The position numbers were made by a program, and so were the translations under genes. Positions 27,938 through 38,224 of a stretch of DNA of 38,224 nt are shown here, in pieces. The notes below the pieces were generated by a model. The model did no database searches, was not told the DNA's origin, and saw only the letters and a list, made by a program, of their open reading frames with translations. Each line of letters starts with the position of its first letter. Position 1 is the first letter of the stretch. This DNA is from Clostridia bacterium (GTDB lineage: Bacteria; Bacillota; DSM-521; Neomoorellales; SLTJ01): NCBI GenBank assembly GCA_004347685.1, contig SLTJ01000030.1:27600-65823 (forward strand), given 5' to 3'.

Positions 27938-28956
27938 GTTTCAATCCCTCATAGGTAGGCTGCGGACATGGCCTGCCCCTCCTCGACTACCATGTCGCTC
28001 ATAGTTTCAATCCCTCATAGGTAGGCTGCGGACCTGGTTGACCTCCCGGAGTTCGAACCTGATACATAGTTTCAATCCCTCGTAGGTAGGCTGCGGACGG
28101 CCTGGCGATCCGCAGGCGTTCGTTGAGGCTCTGCTGTTTCAATCCCTCATAGGTAGGCTGCGGACTCCACCCAAATTTGATAATCCTTAGTCCAGGCCGG
28201 GTTTCAATCCCTCATAGGTAGGCTGCGGACTAGAGGATGCGGGACCTACATTGAAGGAGCCTGTATTGGTTTCAATCCCTCATAGGTAGGCTGCGGACCG
28301 TAGTGCGCTCCAGGGGAGATGGTGACAATCTTTTGTTTCAATCCCTCATAGGTAGGCTGCGGACCTTTCTGGATAGTATACCAGGTAGCTAGCTACCTGT
28401 GTTTCAATCCCTCATAGGTAGGCTGCGGACTCAGCCCTTGACCCAATGACAAGGGGACTGAAAGACGTTTCAATCCCTCATAGGTAGGCTGCGGACGCCC
28501 AAAAGATACTTCCTATGCCTGACTGCTACCGGTTTCAATCCCTCATAGGTAGGCTGCGGACGAAGAAGCTGGGTGGTGCGAGGAGGAAGCGGCGGTAGTT
28601 TCAATCCCTCATAGGTAGGCTGCGGACCTTTTCGGCACGGGAATCTGGTGCTTCACCTGGGAGTTTCAATCCCTCATAGGTAGGCTGCGGACCAAGCCCC
28701 GCCTTGCCCCGCCTGCCATGCCAAGCCTGTTTCAATCCCTCATAGGTAGGCTGCGGACGGCTTATCACACCGCCAGTACTTTCCGGTGAGCCAGTTTCAA
28801 TCCCTCATAGGTAGGCTGCGGACGAGTGGCGACCCAGCCACACCGACTACGGCGAGGATGGTTTCAATCCCTCATAGGTAGGCTGCGGACTCCGGCATGC
28901 CCCCACTATAGCCGCCTTAAACCCGGGTTTCAATCCCTCATAGGTAGGCTGCGGAC

Positions 28957-29523
28957 CGGCCAGCGTTGTTGACCTTTTGGAAAACGCAGGCTAGTTTCAA
29001 TCCCTCATAGGTAGGCTGCGGACCGTTCGGCCATGGATCTGGCGAGAGAAGCCATCCGGGTTTCAATCCCTCATAGGTAGGCTGCGGACCAGTAGTGCTA
29101 TCGTAGTGCTACTGTAGTGTTCCGGGTTTCAATCCCTCATAGGTAGGCTGCGGACCGGCCAGCGTTGTTGACCTTTTGGAAAACGCAGGCTAGTTTCAAT
29201 CCCTCATAGGTAGGCTGCGGACCGTTCGGCCATGGATCTGGCGAGAGAAGCCATCCGGGTTTCAATCCCTCATAGGTAGGCTGCGGACCAGTAGTGCTAT
29301 CGTAGTGCTACTGTAGTGTTCCGGGTTTCAATCCCTCATAGGTAGGCTGCGGACCGGCCAGCGTTGTTGACCTTTTGGAAAACGCAGGCTAGTTTCAATC
29401 CCTCATAGGTAGGCTGCGGACCGTTCGGCCATGGATCTGGCGAGAGAAGCCATCCGGGTTTCAATCCCTCATAGGTAGGCTGCGGACCAGTAGTGCTATC
29501 GTAGTGCTACTGTAGTGTTCCGG
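28957..29523. repeat. Three-spacer block in three tandem copies (array 2)
   Basis: Three spacers (beginning CGGCCAGCG, CGTTCGGCC and CAGTAGTGC) repeat as a unit of exactly 199 nt three times. Repeats at 28927, 29126, 29325 and 29524 mark the unit boundaries. Confidence 0.96.
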
Positions 29524-31476
29524 GTTTCAATCCCTCATAGGTAGGCTGCGGACGTGGTGGCCGAGAGGTTAGGCCACAGCACTACCAGGGGTTTCAATCC
29601 CTCATAGGTAGGCTGCGGACACGGGGGCGAGAATTACAACGGGCGAAAAGTTCCAAGTTTCAATCCCTCATAGGTAGGCTGCGGACGCCGCGACCTCCAG
29701 ACCGTCACCAGCAGGATTGCGGTGTTTCAATCCCTCATAGGTAGGCTGCGGACCCCCAGGCGCTGGTCAGCTGGAGCAACCCCGGTTATGGTTTCAATCC
29801 CTCATAGGTAGGCTGCGGACCTCGTCGCTGGCGCGCTTCTCGGCGCGCCGGACGAAGTTTCAATCCCTCATAGGTAGGCTGCGGACCGCCGGGCAGAGGA
29901 GGAAGGATGATTGTCCGCAGTCGGTTTCAATCCCTCATAGGTAGGCTGCGGACGAGATAGGAAGTATCCCCAAAGATAAGAGGTATCTCGTTTCAATCCC
30001 TCATAGGTAGGCTGCGGACTTCTACGTGGCCGGCCGGCGGCCCGGGGATCTGGAGTTTCAATCCCTCATAGGTAGGCTGCGGACGCCATACTGAGACATA
30101 ATCCGCCCCACCTCGGCAAGTTTCAATCCCTCATAGGTAGGCTGCGGACCAGGACGCAGGGACAGGGCCATCTCTCTCAACTCAGGTTTCAATCCCTCAT
30201 AGGTAGGCTGCGGACCTTCGCAGAAACGAGGACAATAGTCTCTGCGGTAACGTGTTTCAATCCCTCATAGGTAGGCTGCGGACTCAGCCCCGCAGGGCGT
30301 ACTGCCGTACGCCCCGTAGTTTCAATCCCTCATAGGTAGGCTGCGGACCCAAGCCCGGCGTGAGGTGCTTCATGCGCGTTGCCAGGTTTCAATCCCTCAT
30401 AGGTAGGCTGCGGACTCAGGATGGAAACGTCTATATTTACCGGGAGTACACGTTTCAATCCCTCATAGGTAGGCTGCGGACGAGGAGGGCGGCCTGGAGA
30501 AGAATCCGCTCGTCCGGGTTTCAATCCCTCATAGGTAGGCTGCGGACTTGCTCCCGCCCCTGGGCGGATGTTTTAGCTCCATGTGTTTCAATCCCTCATA
30601 GGTAGGCTGCGGACGGCTGCGGTCCAGAGCACGCGTAGCGGCTCCGGAGTGGTTTCAATCCCTCATAGGTAGGCTGCGGACTTGTCCCAGGTAACGACTT
30701 GGAGATACCGTCTCCCGTGTTTCAATCCCTCATAGGTAGGCTGCGGACGTATAAGTTTCCTTCCGATCCCGATAGCTGGAAAGGGGTTTCAATCCCTCAT
30801 AGGTAGGCTGCGGACGGCTTCCAGACTGCCCATGAGAAACAAACTGAATTTGGTTTCAATCCCTCATAGGTAGGCTGCGGACTCATCGTAGCCGGCCTCC
30901 GTAGCGGCTACCAGAGTGTGTTTCAATCCCTCATAGGTAGGCTGCGGACCGTTTGCCGACGACCGCATTTGGCCGACGCCTAGATAAGTTTCAATCCCTC
31001 ATAGGTAGGCTGCGGACCGAAAAAAGGAGGGGTTTAGTTATGGCCAAGTACCGGTTTCAATCCCTCATAGGTAGGCTGCGGACTCGTCCGCGATCTATTC
31101 GGTACGTTGCAAGGTATTGAGTTTCAATCCCTCATAGGTAGGCTGCGGACCAATGGTCCGTGCCGTATATAGACACTCTGGAAGGGTTTCAATCCCTCAT
31201 AGGTAGGCTGCGGACTTGAACTCGTTCAGGCCTGCCATGTCGCCCGGCGTGTTTCAATCCCTCATAGGTAGGCTGCGGACTGAAGTACCTAGCCCACTTC
31301 CCGTGGACGAGGAATTGTTTCAATCCCTCATAGGTAGGCTGCGGACCCCTTCGCGGATATTGGGCAGGTAGCCCACGGCGGGTTTCAATCCCTCATAGGT
31401 AGGCTGCGGACAAAAATTTTCTCCGCCATTTTCCGGTTCAAAAGTTGTTTCAATCCCTCATAGGTAGGCTGCGGAC

Positions 31477-31710
31477 GGTCGGGCACCTCAAAATGTCGAG
31501 CGTACTCTCGGCGTTTCAATCCCTCATAGGTAGGCTGCGGACGGTCGGGCACCTCAAAATGTCGAGCGTACTCTCGGCGTTTCAATCCCTCATAGGTAGG
31601 CTGCGGACGGTCGGGCACCTCAAAATGTCGAGCGTACTCTCGGCGTTTCAATCCCTCATAGGTAGGCTGCGGACGGTCGGGCACCTCAAAATGTCGAGCG
31701 TACTCTCGGC
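31477..31710. repeat. One spacer in four tandem copies (array 2)
   Basis: The spacer beginning GGTCGGGCAC occurs four times in a row with a 66-nt period. Confidence 0.96.
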
Positions 31711-32464
31711 GTTTCAATCCCTCATAGGTAGGCTGCGGACGTCCGAACCTACGAGGTTGACGGGAGACGGTATCTCGTTTCAATCCCTCATAGGTAGGCT
31801 GCGGACGGCGACCGGGCCTAGGCCCGGTTTCGCTAACTACTGTTTCAATCCCTCATAGGTAGGCTGCGGACCATATGGAGATTCTTAGTCTTTACTCCCC
31901 GGTCGGCGTTTCAATCCCTCATAGGTAGGCTGCGGACGAGCGGGCAACAAGTCCAGAGTTTACGGCTTTTTGCAGTTTCAATCCCTCATAGGTAGGCTGC
32001 GGACCGCATAGCCAGCATATTTCGTCCGCTACAGGCACGTTTCAATCCCTCATAGGTAGGCTGCGGACAAGGGCCGTTTTCTGATTATACCCGGCCAATA
32101 TGGTGTTTCAATCCCTCATAGGTAGGCTGCGGACGTTATAGAGGATCCCGAATCCGGCCTGCATATCCTGTTTCAATCCCTCATAGGTAGGCTGCGGACT
32201 TTTTCTTCCCTTTTTCAGAAGCGGTTTCGCCATCGAGGTTTCAATCCCTCATAGGTAGGCTGCGGACAATCACCCCTTTCGCCTCAAAGAAAGTCCTCAC
32301 GTGTTTCAATCCCTCATAGGTAGGCTGCGGACTGAAGCACCGCACAATGCTAAACATGCCCATATATTGTTTCAATCCCTCATAGGTAGGCTGCGGACTA
32401 GTAAGCAGGGAAATACTATCAGGAAACTTGAAGGGTTTCAATCCCTCATAGGTAGGCTGCGGAC

Positions 32465-32632
32465 ATTCCGTAGGGGTGCCCGGAAAGAACCTCAGCCGTG
32501 GTTTCAATCCCTCATAGGTAGGCTGCGGACATTCCGTAGGGGTGCCCGGAAAGAACCTCAGCCGTGGTTTCAATCCCTCATAGGTAGGCTGCGGACATTC
32601 CGTAGGGGTGCCCGGAAAGAACCTCAGCCGTG
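32465..32632. repeat. One spacer in three tandem copies (array 2)
   Basis: The spacer beginning ATTCCGTAGG occurs at 32465, 32531 and 32597 with identical sequence. Confidence 0.96.
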
Positions 32633-34121
32633 GTTTCAATCCCTCATAGGTAGGCTGCGGACGTGTACGCGCGCATATATACACATGAATTTCCGATCGG
32701 GTTTCAATCCCTCATAGGTAGGCTGCGGACCGCAACCGCAGCAATACCCACAGGGCCGGTAAGTGCAGGTTTCAATCCCTCATAGGTAGGCTGCGGACTT
32801 AAATACGTCATTACCCATCCTGACGAGAGAGGGGTTTCAATCCCTCATAGGTAGGCTGCGGACATCCCATATGGGTTGTTCTAATTCTACCAGATCGGGT
32901 TTCAATCCCTCATAGGTAGGCTGCGGACGGAATAGGCAGGGTAGGGTAGGGGGGTAGGGTATCGTTTCAATCCCTCATAGGTAGGCTGCGGACTATCAGC
33001 TTGACCTGTTTATCAGGAAGTAGTCTATGTTTCAATCCCTCATAGGTAGGCTGCGGACGAGGCGGTGAGGCGGGATGTCTGAACGAAACCAAACCAGTTT
33101 CAATCCCTCATAGGTAGGCTGCGGACTGGTTCTTCCATGATCTTCTTCCATACCCAAAACGGGTTTCAATCCCTCATAGGTAGGCTGCGGACACGGCTGC
33201 GACCATTCTGCCGCATTTCGACCAACGGAGTTTCAATCCCTCATAGGTAGGCTGCGGACGGTTGAGGCGGAAATTAGGCCGCAGGTATGGCAAAGGAGTT
33301 TCAATCCCTCATAGGTAGGCTGCGGACTTCACGCCCCTCTGGAATGTCCCTACGGCCATGATACGTTTCAATCCCTCATAGGTAGGCTGCGGACGAGGCT
33401 CCGGGCAGGGCGGCTAGCCCTGCTCATCAGGGTTTCAATCCCTCATAGGTAGGCTGCGGACGATGGTCGCAAGCGTATGCGCCACAATGTGGAAATGGTT
33501 TCAATCCCTCATAGGTAGGCTGCGGACTGAAGTATATCCGTGACCGTATTCGGGTTGCCAGGAAAGTTTCAATCCCTCATAGGTAGGCTGCGGACCCGCC
33601 CCAGATCTTCTGAACCTCCTGGATGTTGGCGTTTCAATCCCTCATAGGTAGGCTGCGGACCCTGCCGCCTAGCCGCCTCGCACGCCCTCCAGGCGGGTTT
33701 CAATCCCTCATAGGTAGGCTGCGGACGGCCCACTTTTCGCTGGTCATGGGCAGGAGGAAGGTGTTTCAATCCCTCATAGGTAGGCTGCGGACGGTAAGCC
33801 CGTGGTTCTGTGGGCCGAGAGTGTGGAGGTTTCAATCCCTCATAGGTAGGCTGCGGACTATGACTGGACGCATCACACCGAGCAAGATGACCGGTTTCAA
33901 TCCCTCATAGGTAGGCTGCGGACCGCCATTTTTGAACGGCCAGACGGTGTTGTGAGGATGTTTCAATCCCTCATAGGTAGGCTGCGGACACGTGATAGAC
34001 AAAATGGAGATATAATCTGGAGGGAGTTTCAATCCCTCATAGGTAGGCTGCGGACCGGGCAAAGCAGCTCGGTCTCGATCCGCTGAGCGGGGTTTCAATC
34101 CCTCATAGGTAGGCTGCGGAC

Positions 34122-34351
34122 GCCGGGCAGATGTACCGGATCGGCCTGGAGGTCTTGTTTCAATCCCTCATAGGTAGGCTGCGGACTTGGTCAGCGTCCA
34201 GGCCTAAGTCGTACAGCCGGGGTTTCAATCCCTCATAGGTAGGCTGCGGACGCCGGGCAGATGTACCGGATCGGCCTGGAGGTCTTGTTTCAATCCCTCA
34301 TAGGTAGGCTGCGGACTTGGTCAGCGTCCAGGCCTAAGTCGTACAGCCGGG
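34122..34351. repeat. Two-spacer block duplicated (array 2)
   Basis: The pair of spacers beginning GCCGGGCAGA and TTGGTCAGCG recurs 130 nt later (34122-34221 and 34252-34351). Confidence 0.96.
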
Positions 34352-36034
34352 GTTTCAATCCCTCATAGGTAGGCTGCGGACAAGATCACAGCCGCAGGGT
34401 TCCCCTGACTTCCAGTGTTTCAATCCCTCATAGGTAGGCTGCGGACGGGCGGTCAGGCCGTGCTGCTGCCGAAAGGACTCGGGTTTCAATCCCTCATAGG
34501 TAGGCTGCGGACGGAAGCGGGCTAGCCGCGTCGTACTCGAAGACTCCGGTTTCAATCCCTCATAGGTAGGCTGCGGACTCGCCGCGGCATCTGCGCCCAC
34601 CCCCGGGTATTAGTAGTTTCAATCCCTCATAGGTAGGCTGCGGACCCCTTGCGGGCGTTTTTTGTTGAGTAGTCTAGGAAGTTTCAATCCCTCATAGGTA
34701 GGCTGCGGACGACTGCGAGTACAGTGGGCTGCCGGTGCCACGGTCGAAGTTTCAATCCCTCATAGGTAGGCTGCGGACGTGCTGGCCGCCAGACCGGAAC
34801 GCCAGCCGGTCAATGTTTCAATCCCTCATAGGTAGGCTGCGGACTATTGGCGGGCAGAGTATGGATGCTGGGCGTTGAGGAGTTTCAATCCCTCATAGGT
34901 AGGCTGCGGACGGACCGGGACTGCGGACGATGGTGAGCTTGAGCTTGTTTCAATCCCTCATAGGTAGGCTGCGGACCCGGGTCATCCCATATATGCGTAT
35001 GGATTTGCCTGGTTTCAATCCCTCATAGGTAGGCTGCGGACTTTCTCCGGTCAGGTCAGGCGGCGCGTCCGAACTGCGTTTCAATCCCTCATAGGTAGGC
35101 TGCGGACGCAGGGAGAGGAGAGGCCGAGATGAGGCGCAAAAAGAGGTTTCAATCCCTCATAGGTAGGCTGCGGACCTCGTGCAGGTTCACGTACTCTGCC
35201 CTGGGTGGCAAGTTTCAATCCCTCATAGGTAGGCTGCGGACGTGGCGGAATGTCCTGAGCATGGACAAGCTCAGGGAGGTTTCAATCCCTCATAGGTAGG
35301 CTGCGGACGCTATGCCAGCTTTGCTTTTGAGATCACGCTGGGTCTGTTTCAATCCCTCATAGGTAGGCTGCGGACGTTTAGGTCGTCCGAACAGGTGTAA
35401 TGAAGTCTGAGTTTCAATCCCTCATAGGTAGGCTGCGGACCTGGCGCTCCTGTTGCTTGGCCGCGATTTCATCCTTGTTTCAATCCCTCATAGGTAGGCT
35501 GCGGACGCTCGAGGCGGCGAAGGTCTCCTCATCCAGGTTGAGGTTTCAATCCCTCATAGGTAGGCTGCGGACCGGCGGGGCCACGGTCTCCCCGGCCTCA
35601 TAGCAGGGTTTCAATCCCTCATAGGTAGGCTGCGGACATGCGCTCACCCCCTCGGCAGGCTCCCCGGTCCAGGTTTCAATCCCTCATAGGTAGGCTGCGG
35701 ACCGTTTCTTGGCCATCTTGAGGACAGTATTCCACTGGTGTTTCAATCCCTCATAGGTAGGCTGCGGACTCAACGGCGGGGTGAGCCGGCACAATATCAG
35801 TCTACGTTTCAATCCCTCATAGGTAGGCTGCGGACGTACTCTTGCCCTTTCCCTTCTTGCTGCGGGTCCTGGGTTTCAATCCCTCATAGGTAGGCTGCGG
35901 ACGGAGAGAGATCATGATCCCCTGGGGCTTAATAATATGTTTCAATCCCTCATAGGTAGGCTGCGGACTTTTCCTGGTGCTGGATGACCTGGGCGCGGAA
36001 AGAGGTTTCAATCCCTCATAGGTAGGCTGCGGAC

Positions 36035-36228
36035 CAATTTCGGCCCAGGAATCCCAAATGATCTAGATGTCCACGATATGGCCGCGGTGCACCTGCCTTC
36101 TCGGCAGTCAGCAGCTCAATTGCTTGCAATTGCTAGGGTATGAGCGATCCATCCCCAGTTGGATTTGTCGTCGAACCCTGTGCCTTTATACATTATTAGT
36201 GGTAGACGACAGATTTCCTGCCGGGGGA
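36035..36228 (-). promoter_or_regulatory. Leader of array 2
   Basis: These 194 nt lie between the last repeat and the cas2 stop, and are more AT-rich than their surroundings toward cas2. On the minus strand a candidate promoter is CTGTCG (36207-36212) and TATAAA (36185-36190) with 16-nt spacing; the -35 is a poor match. Two stem-loops lie nearer the array: CTGCC-TTCTC-GGCAG (36093-36107) and CAATTGC-TT-GCAATTG (36117-36132). Such leader structures could guide integration or affect the transcript. No gene is visible. Confidence 0.6.
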
Positions 36229-36492
36229 TCAAATTATCTGATCACGGCCGCCTTTTTCCAGACCCATTATTTCCCTGGAATAGTACTTGGTGGTTCTCAG
36301 ATTGTAAATGATCACCGAGTCCTCTTCCCTATCAATAATACGGCCAAGCTCCATCTTCAGTTTAGCCAGGTTAGCTTCCGAAATGTCGCCCTCGAGTACA
36401 GAGTTTTGTACCCAGTACAGGTACTTACGGCATGTCTTGAGCACCTTGGCGACCCTGTTAGCGTTCACGTCATATACCAGGATAATGAACAT
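36229..36492 (-). CDS. cas2: Cas2, adaptation subunit (I-B module)
   Basis: An 87-residue Cas2 with the usual first strand FIILVYDVNANRV and YWVQNSVLEGDIS for the second. It joins Cas1 to integrate spacers, here into array 2, whose leader begins right after it. The ATG at 36492 is preceded by GGGGGAAT. The frame is open to 36537, but that overlaps the end of cas1 and adds residues that do not fit a Cas2. It differs clearly from the 90-residue Cas2 at 23892. Confidence 0.93.
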   Translation of the reverse strand: MFIILVYDVNANRVAKVLKTCRKYLYWVQNSVLEGDISEANLAKLKMELGRIIDREEDSVIIYNLRTTKYYSREIMGLEKGGRDQII

Positions 36493-36520
36493 CCCTATTC
36501 CCCCAACCTTTACCGCACTG

Positions 36521-37516
36521 TCACCAGGTAGCGACAAAGGGCTCGTATTCCTTCTCGCCCATTAGATGTTTCTCCAGTTTATAAAGCTCTAGCCGGATCA
36601 GTCGCCGGTAGGATACGGGCCTGCCGATTTCGCGGTGTTTGATCGTGGTCTTGAACTTCTCCTCCACTTGTTCCACGAAACGACGCCTGGCCTGCTCCTT
36701 CATCAAGAGACCTGCCGTTTCGCGCACAAAGTCGTCCGGGCCTACCATACGCCGGTCGAGCAGAGTGAAAATCACCCGGTCCACAATGATAGGCTTAAAA
36801 ATCTCGGCCACGTCAAGGTTCAAAGTGAACCGCCGGAAATTGGTGGTATGCAGGAAGCCAATGCGCGGATCCAGGTGGGTACGATATATTTCACTCAAAC
36901 ATGCGGTATACATGAGCGAGTTGCCGAAGCTAATCATGGTATTGAGGTAATTCTGGGGTGGCCGGCGGGTACGGACCTCGAAGGTAAATTCTGGAATGCC
37001 GATGATGACATCGAAGGTGCGGTAATACTGATCCCGGATATTTCCCTCCAGGGCCATGAGTTCAGCCGTATCGCCGGCCTCGTTTATCAAGGGCAAAAGC
37101 CCTTCAATGGCAGCAACCCTCCCTGACAGGTCCCTGCCTCGCGTCTCATAATACTTTAGTACCCGAAGGATATTTCTGGCTGCGCCACTTACCAGCCGCC
37201 GGGCAATAAAGATGCGCTTCTCCTGGTCAAGGTAATGTTCCACCTGTTTCAGGATCATGTGGCCGGAGTTGAAGTGTTCCCGGGGGTAAAAGCTGCCCAC
37301 ATAGTAACCGTAGTGGTTGAAATAATGCATGATGATTTCCTTCTCGGCGAGGAACTCAAGGAATCGCTTGTTTACGTCTACCTCGCCCAGCACCACTATC
37401 TCGGCCGTATCTTCGACCGGAATGAAACGCCGTTCACCCTGTTCTGTCTCAAAATACAGGGTGTTTTCGCGGCGCTGGAAGGTACCTGAAGAAAAGACAT
37501 AGAAGGTCTTCTTCAT
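36521..37516 (-). CDS. cas1: Cas1 integrase (I-B type)
   Basis: A 331-residue Cas1. It begins KKTFYVFSSGTFQRREN and NTLYFE, the pattern of type I-B Cas1 proteins. The metal ligands are E157 (MALEGNIRDQYY), H223 (GFLHTTNFRRF) and D235 (LNLDVAEIFKP). The ATG at 37516 is preceded by GGTGGGAG; a GTG three codons upstream (37525) is an alternative start. It is 28 nt from cas2 and 125 nt from cas4, with nothing coded in the gap. Its sequence family is what identifies the right-hand module as I-B. Confidence 0.95.
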   Translation of the reverse strand: MKKTFYVFSSGTFQRRENTLYFETEQGERRFIPVEDTAEIVVLGEVDVNKRFLEFLAEKEIIMHYFNHYGYYVGSFYPREHFNSGHMILKQVEHYLDQEKRIFIARRLVSGAARNILRVLKYYETRGRDLSGRVAAIEGLLPLINEAGDTAELMALEGNIRDQYYRTFDVIIGIPEFTFEVRTRRPPQNYLNTMISFGNSLMYTACLSEIYRTHLDPRIGFLHTTNFRRFTLNLDVAEIFKPIIVDRVIFTLLDRRMVGPDDFVRETAGLLMKEQARRRFVEQVEEKFKTTIKHREIGRPVSYRRLIRLELYKLEKHLMGEKEYEPFVATW

Positions 37517-37641
37517 TGCTCCCACCCACTTCGAGGACGCCCCTCGAGCTCAGATACACAAAAGTCCTCTGCCAGGTTTTCAGGAAGAAACTATCACGTT
37601 AACTACGTCATGATTTGGCTGAATGGGCAACAGCCTCCCCC

Positions 37642-38142
37642 CTACGACCAGCAAAACTCCGCATAGGCACACTTGCCACAATAACGGTTCTTTTGGGGCG
37701 GAGGTGGTTGCTCCTGATAGACAATCCCCAGGATCTCCTTTTCCACCTGTTCGAGTTCGGCCAGGGTAGCCTCGTCCAGCACCACCGGTTCCCTGGTTTT
37801 CTCGGCCGGGAACCGCAGCTCGCCCCTGGCCTGTACCCCGCTGGTGGCAAGTTCCTTCAGGTAATGGGCCAATTGCATCCGCGCGCTCTGGCGGTAGCGG
37901 GAACTCTTTTTCACCTCACCCACCACCAGTTCGCCGTCAACAAATGCGTAGACGTCCATCTTGTTGCCCCCCAGGACGAGTTCTTTCTTTTCCCGGGAGT
38001 AGCTTGTGGCGTCAATCAGCCGCCCTATCAGGAGGTTGGTATCCTCCTGATCTGGCGTTAACTGGTGCGAGATCAGCCATACCTGCCGCGGACAAATGTA
38101 GTAATACCAGACCAGGGTCCCACCTACGTCTATTTCTGCCAT
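37642..38142 (-). CDS. cas4: Cas4 nuclease (I-B module)
   Basis: A 166-residue Cas4 of the short form found in I-B loci. C17 (YYYICPRQVW), D63 (NKMDVYAF) and E76-X-K78 (VGEVKKS) give the first cluster cysteine and the nuclease site; C155-X2-C158-X5-C164 (YCGKCAYAEFC) gives the remaining Fe-S ligands. It trims prespacers for the neighbouring Cas1-Cas2. I prefer the ATG at 38142 because GGGGGGCGG lies just upstream; an ATG at 38163 would add seven residues. Confidence 0.93.
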   Translation of the reverse strand: MAEIDVGGTLVWYYYICPRQVWLISHQLTPDQEDTNLLIGRLIDATSYSREKKELVLGGNKMDVYAFVDGELVVGEVKKSSRYRQSARMQLAHYLKELATSGVQARGELRFPAEKTREPVVLDEATLAELEQVEKEILGIVYQEQPPPPQKNRYCGKCAYAEFCWS

Positions 38143-38224
38143 CCGGGCCGCCCCCCAGCCCATGCAATATTACCGTAATCTTGTAACTACTCAGCCCACC
38201 AACGTAAAAGTTAGAGATCAGATA
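38143..38224. other. Right edge, no gene resolved
   Basis: These 82 nt hold the ribosome-binding site of cas4 and AT-rich sequence. In type I-B loci cas3 normally lies upstream of cas4, so its end is expected just beyond the window. I cannot see it here. Confidence 0.4.

Larger units (their letters stand above)
27938..36034 (-). CRISPR. CRISPR array 2, 30-nt repeats, 122 spacers (type I-B family)
   Basis: I counted 123 repeats and 122 spacers of 34-38 nt. On the plus strand each repeat begins GTTTCAATCCCTCATAGG and ends TAGGCTGCGGAC. The reverse complement ends GGGATTGAAAC, so crRNAs come from the minus strand with the tag ATTGAAAC, and the leader is at the right next to cas2-cas1-cas4. The repeat has little secondary structure, as is usual for type I-B. 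Repeats are near-identical; one variant (A14G) is at 28069, near the left, older end, as expected for a trailer. About 109 spacers look distinct; the others are block duplicates. The left end abuts the broken rnr gene without a spacer. Confidence 0.97.

Noticed and set aside
30330-36011. Open frames inside array 2 with repeated FQSLIGRLRT or PQPTYEGLK segments
   Set aside because: They are repeat translations caused by the 66-nt period, not genes.
36512-36540. CTGTCACC near the end of the second cas1, resembling half of the WYL operator
   Set aside because: It lies in coding sequence and lacks the second half-site, so it is probably chance.

Overview
The window is almost entirely CRISPR-Cas DNA, and every recognised gene, and by inference both arrays, reads on the minus strand. 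It is GC-rich, with strong purine-rich Shine-Dalgarno sites, many GTG starts and tightly overlapping genes. Type I-D, III-B and I-B modules occur side by side, and there is a clostridial-looking RNase R fragment. Together these suggest a thermophilic Gram-positive bacterium of the Clostridia (Moorella/Ammonifex/Desulfotomaculum-like). That assignment is inference only; no marker gene fixes it.

Layout, left to right. Positions 1-7578 hold a CRISPR array with 37-nt repeats: 105 repeats, the first cut by the window edge, and 104 spacers. Positions 7579-8048 are the inferred leader and contain one isolated degenerate repeat at 7806. From 23694 down to 8049 runs one long apparent operon, in transcription order cas10d(csc3)-csc2-csc1-cas3 (type I-D effector), cmr1-cmr2-cmr3-cmr4-cmr5-cmr6 (type III-B effector), a CARF-HEPN ancillary RNase and cas6. 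Upstream of it, from 27139 down to 23892, is a second operon: a WYL-domain regulator, cas4, cas1 and cas2. Then come a lone degenerate repeat of the other array's family (27298), the C-terminal third or less of an RNase R gene (27436-27937), and a second array with 30-nt repeats (27938-36034; 123 repeats, 122 spacers). After its leader comes a second adaptation module, cas4-cas1-cas2 of type I-B character (38142 down to 36229), whose effector genes must lie beyond the right edge.

How it probably works. Cas6 cuts 37-nt-repeat transcripts and supplies crRNAs to two machines. The I-D complex (Cas10d, Csc2, Csc1) binds DNA, with the HD nuclease in Cas10d and the helicase in the HD-less Cas3. The Cmr complex binds RNA: its Cas10 (Cmr2) keeps the GGDD cyclase motif but lacks the N-terminal HD nuclease, so it should signal by cyclic oligoadenylate to the neighbouring CARF-HEPN RNase. 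Both repeat families give the same crRNA 5' tag (AUUGAAAC), so the Cmr complex could in principle also use crRNAs from the 30-nt array.

The clearest regulatory observation is an almost identical 20-nt element containing the inverted repeat TGACA-N6-TGTCA. It lies upstream of both the effector operon (23869-23888) and the WYL-regulator/adaptation operon (27224-27243), and is probably the WYL protein's operator. Other points to check are the two isolated degenerate repeats, the array trailer joined directly to a broken rnr gene, extensive in-phase spacer-block duplications, and several spacers with strong hairpins, a pseudoknot or a G-quadruplex motif.
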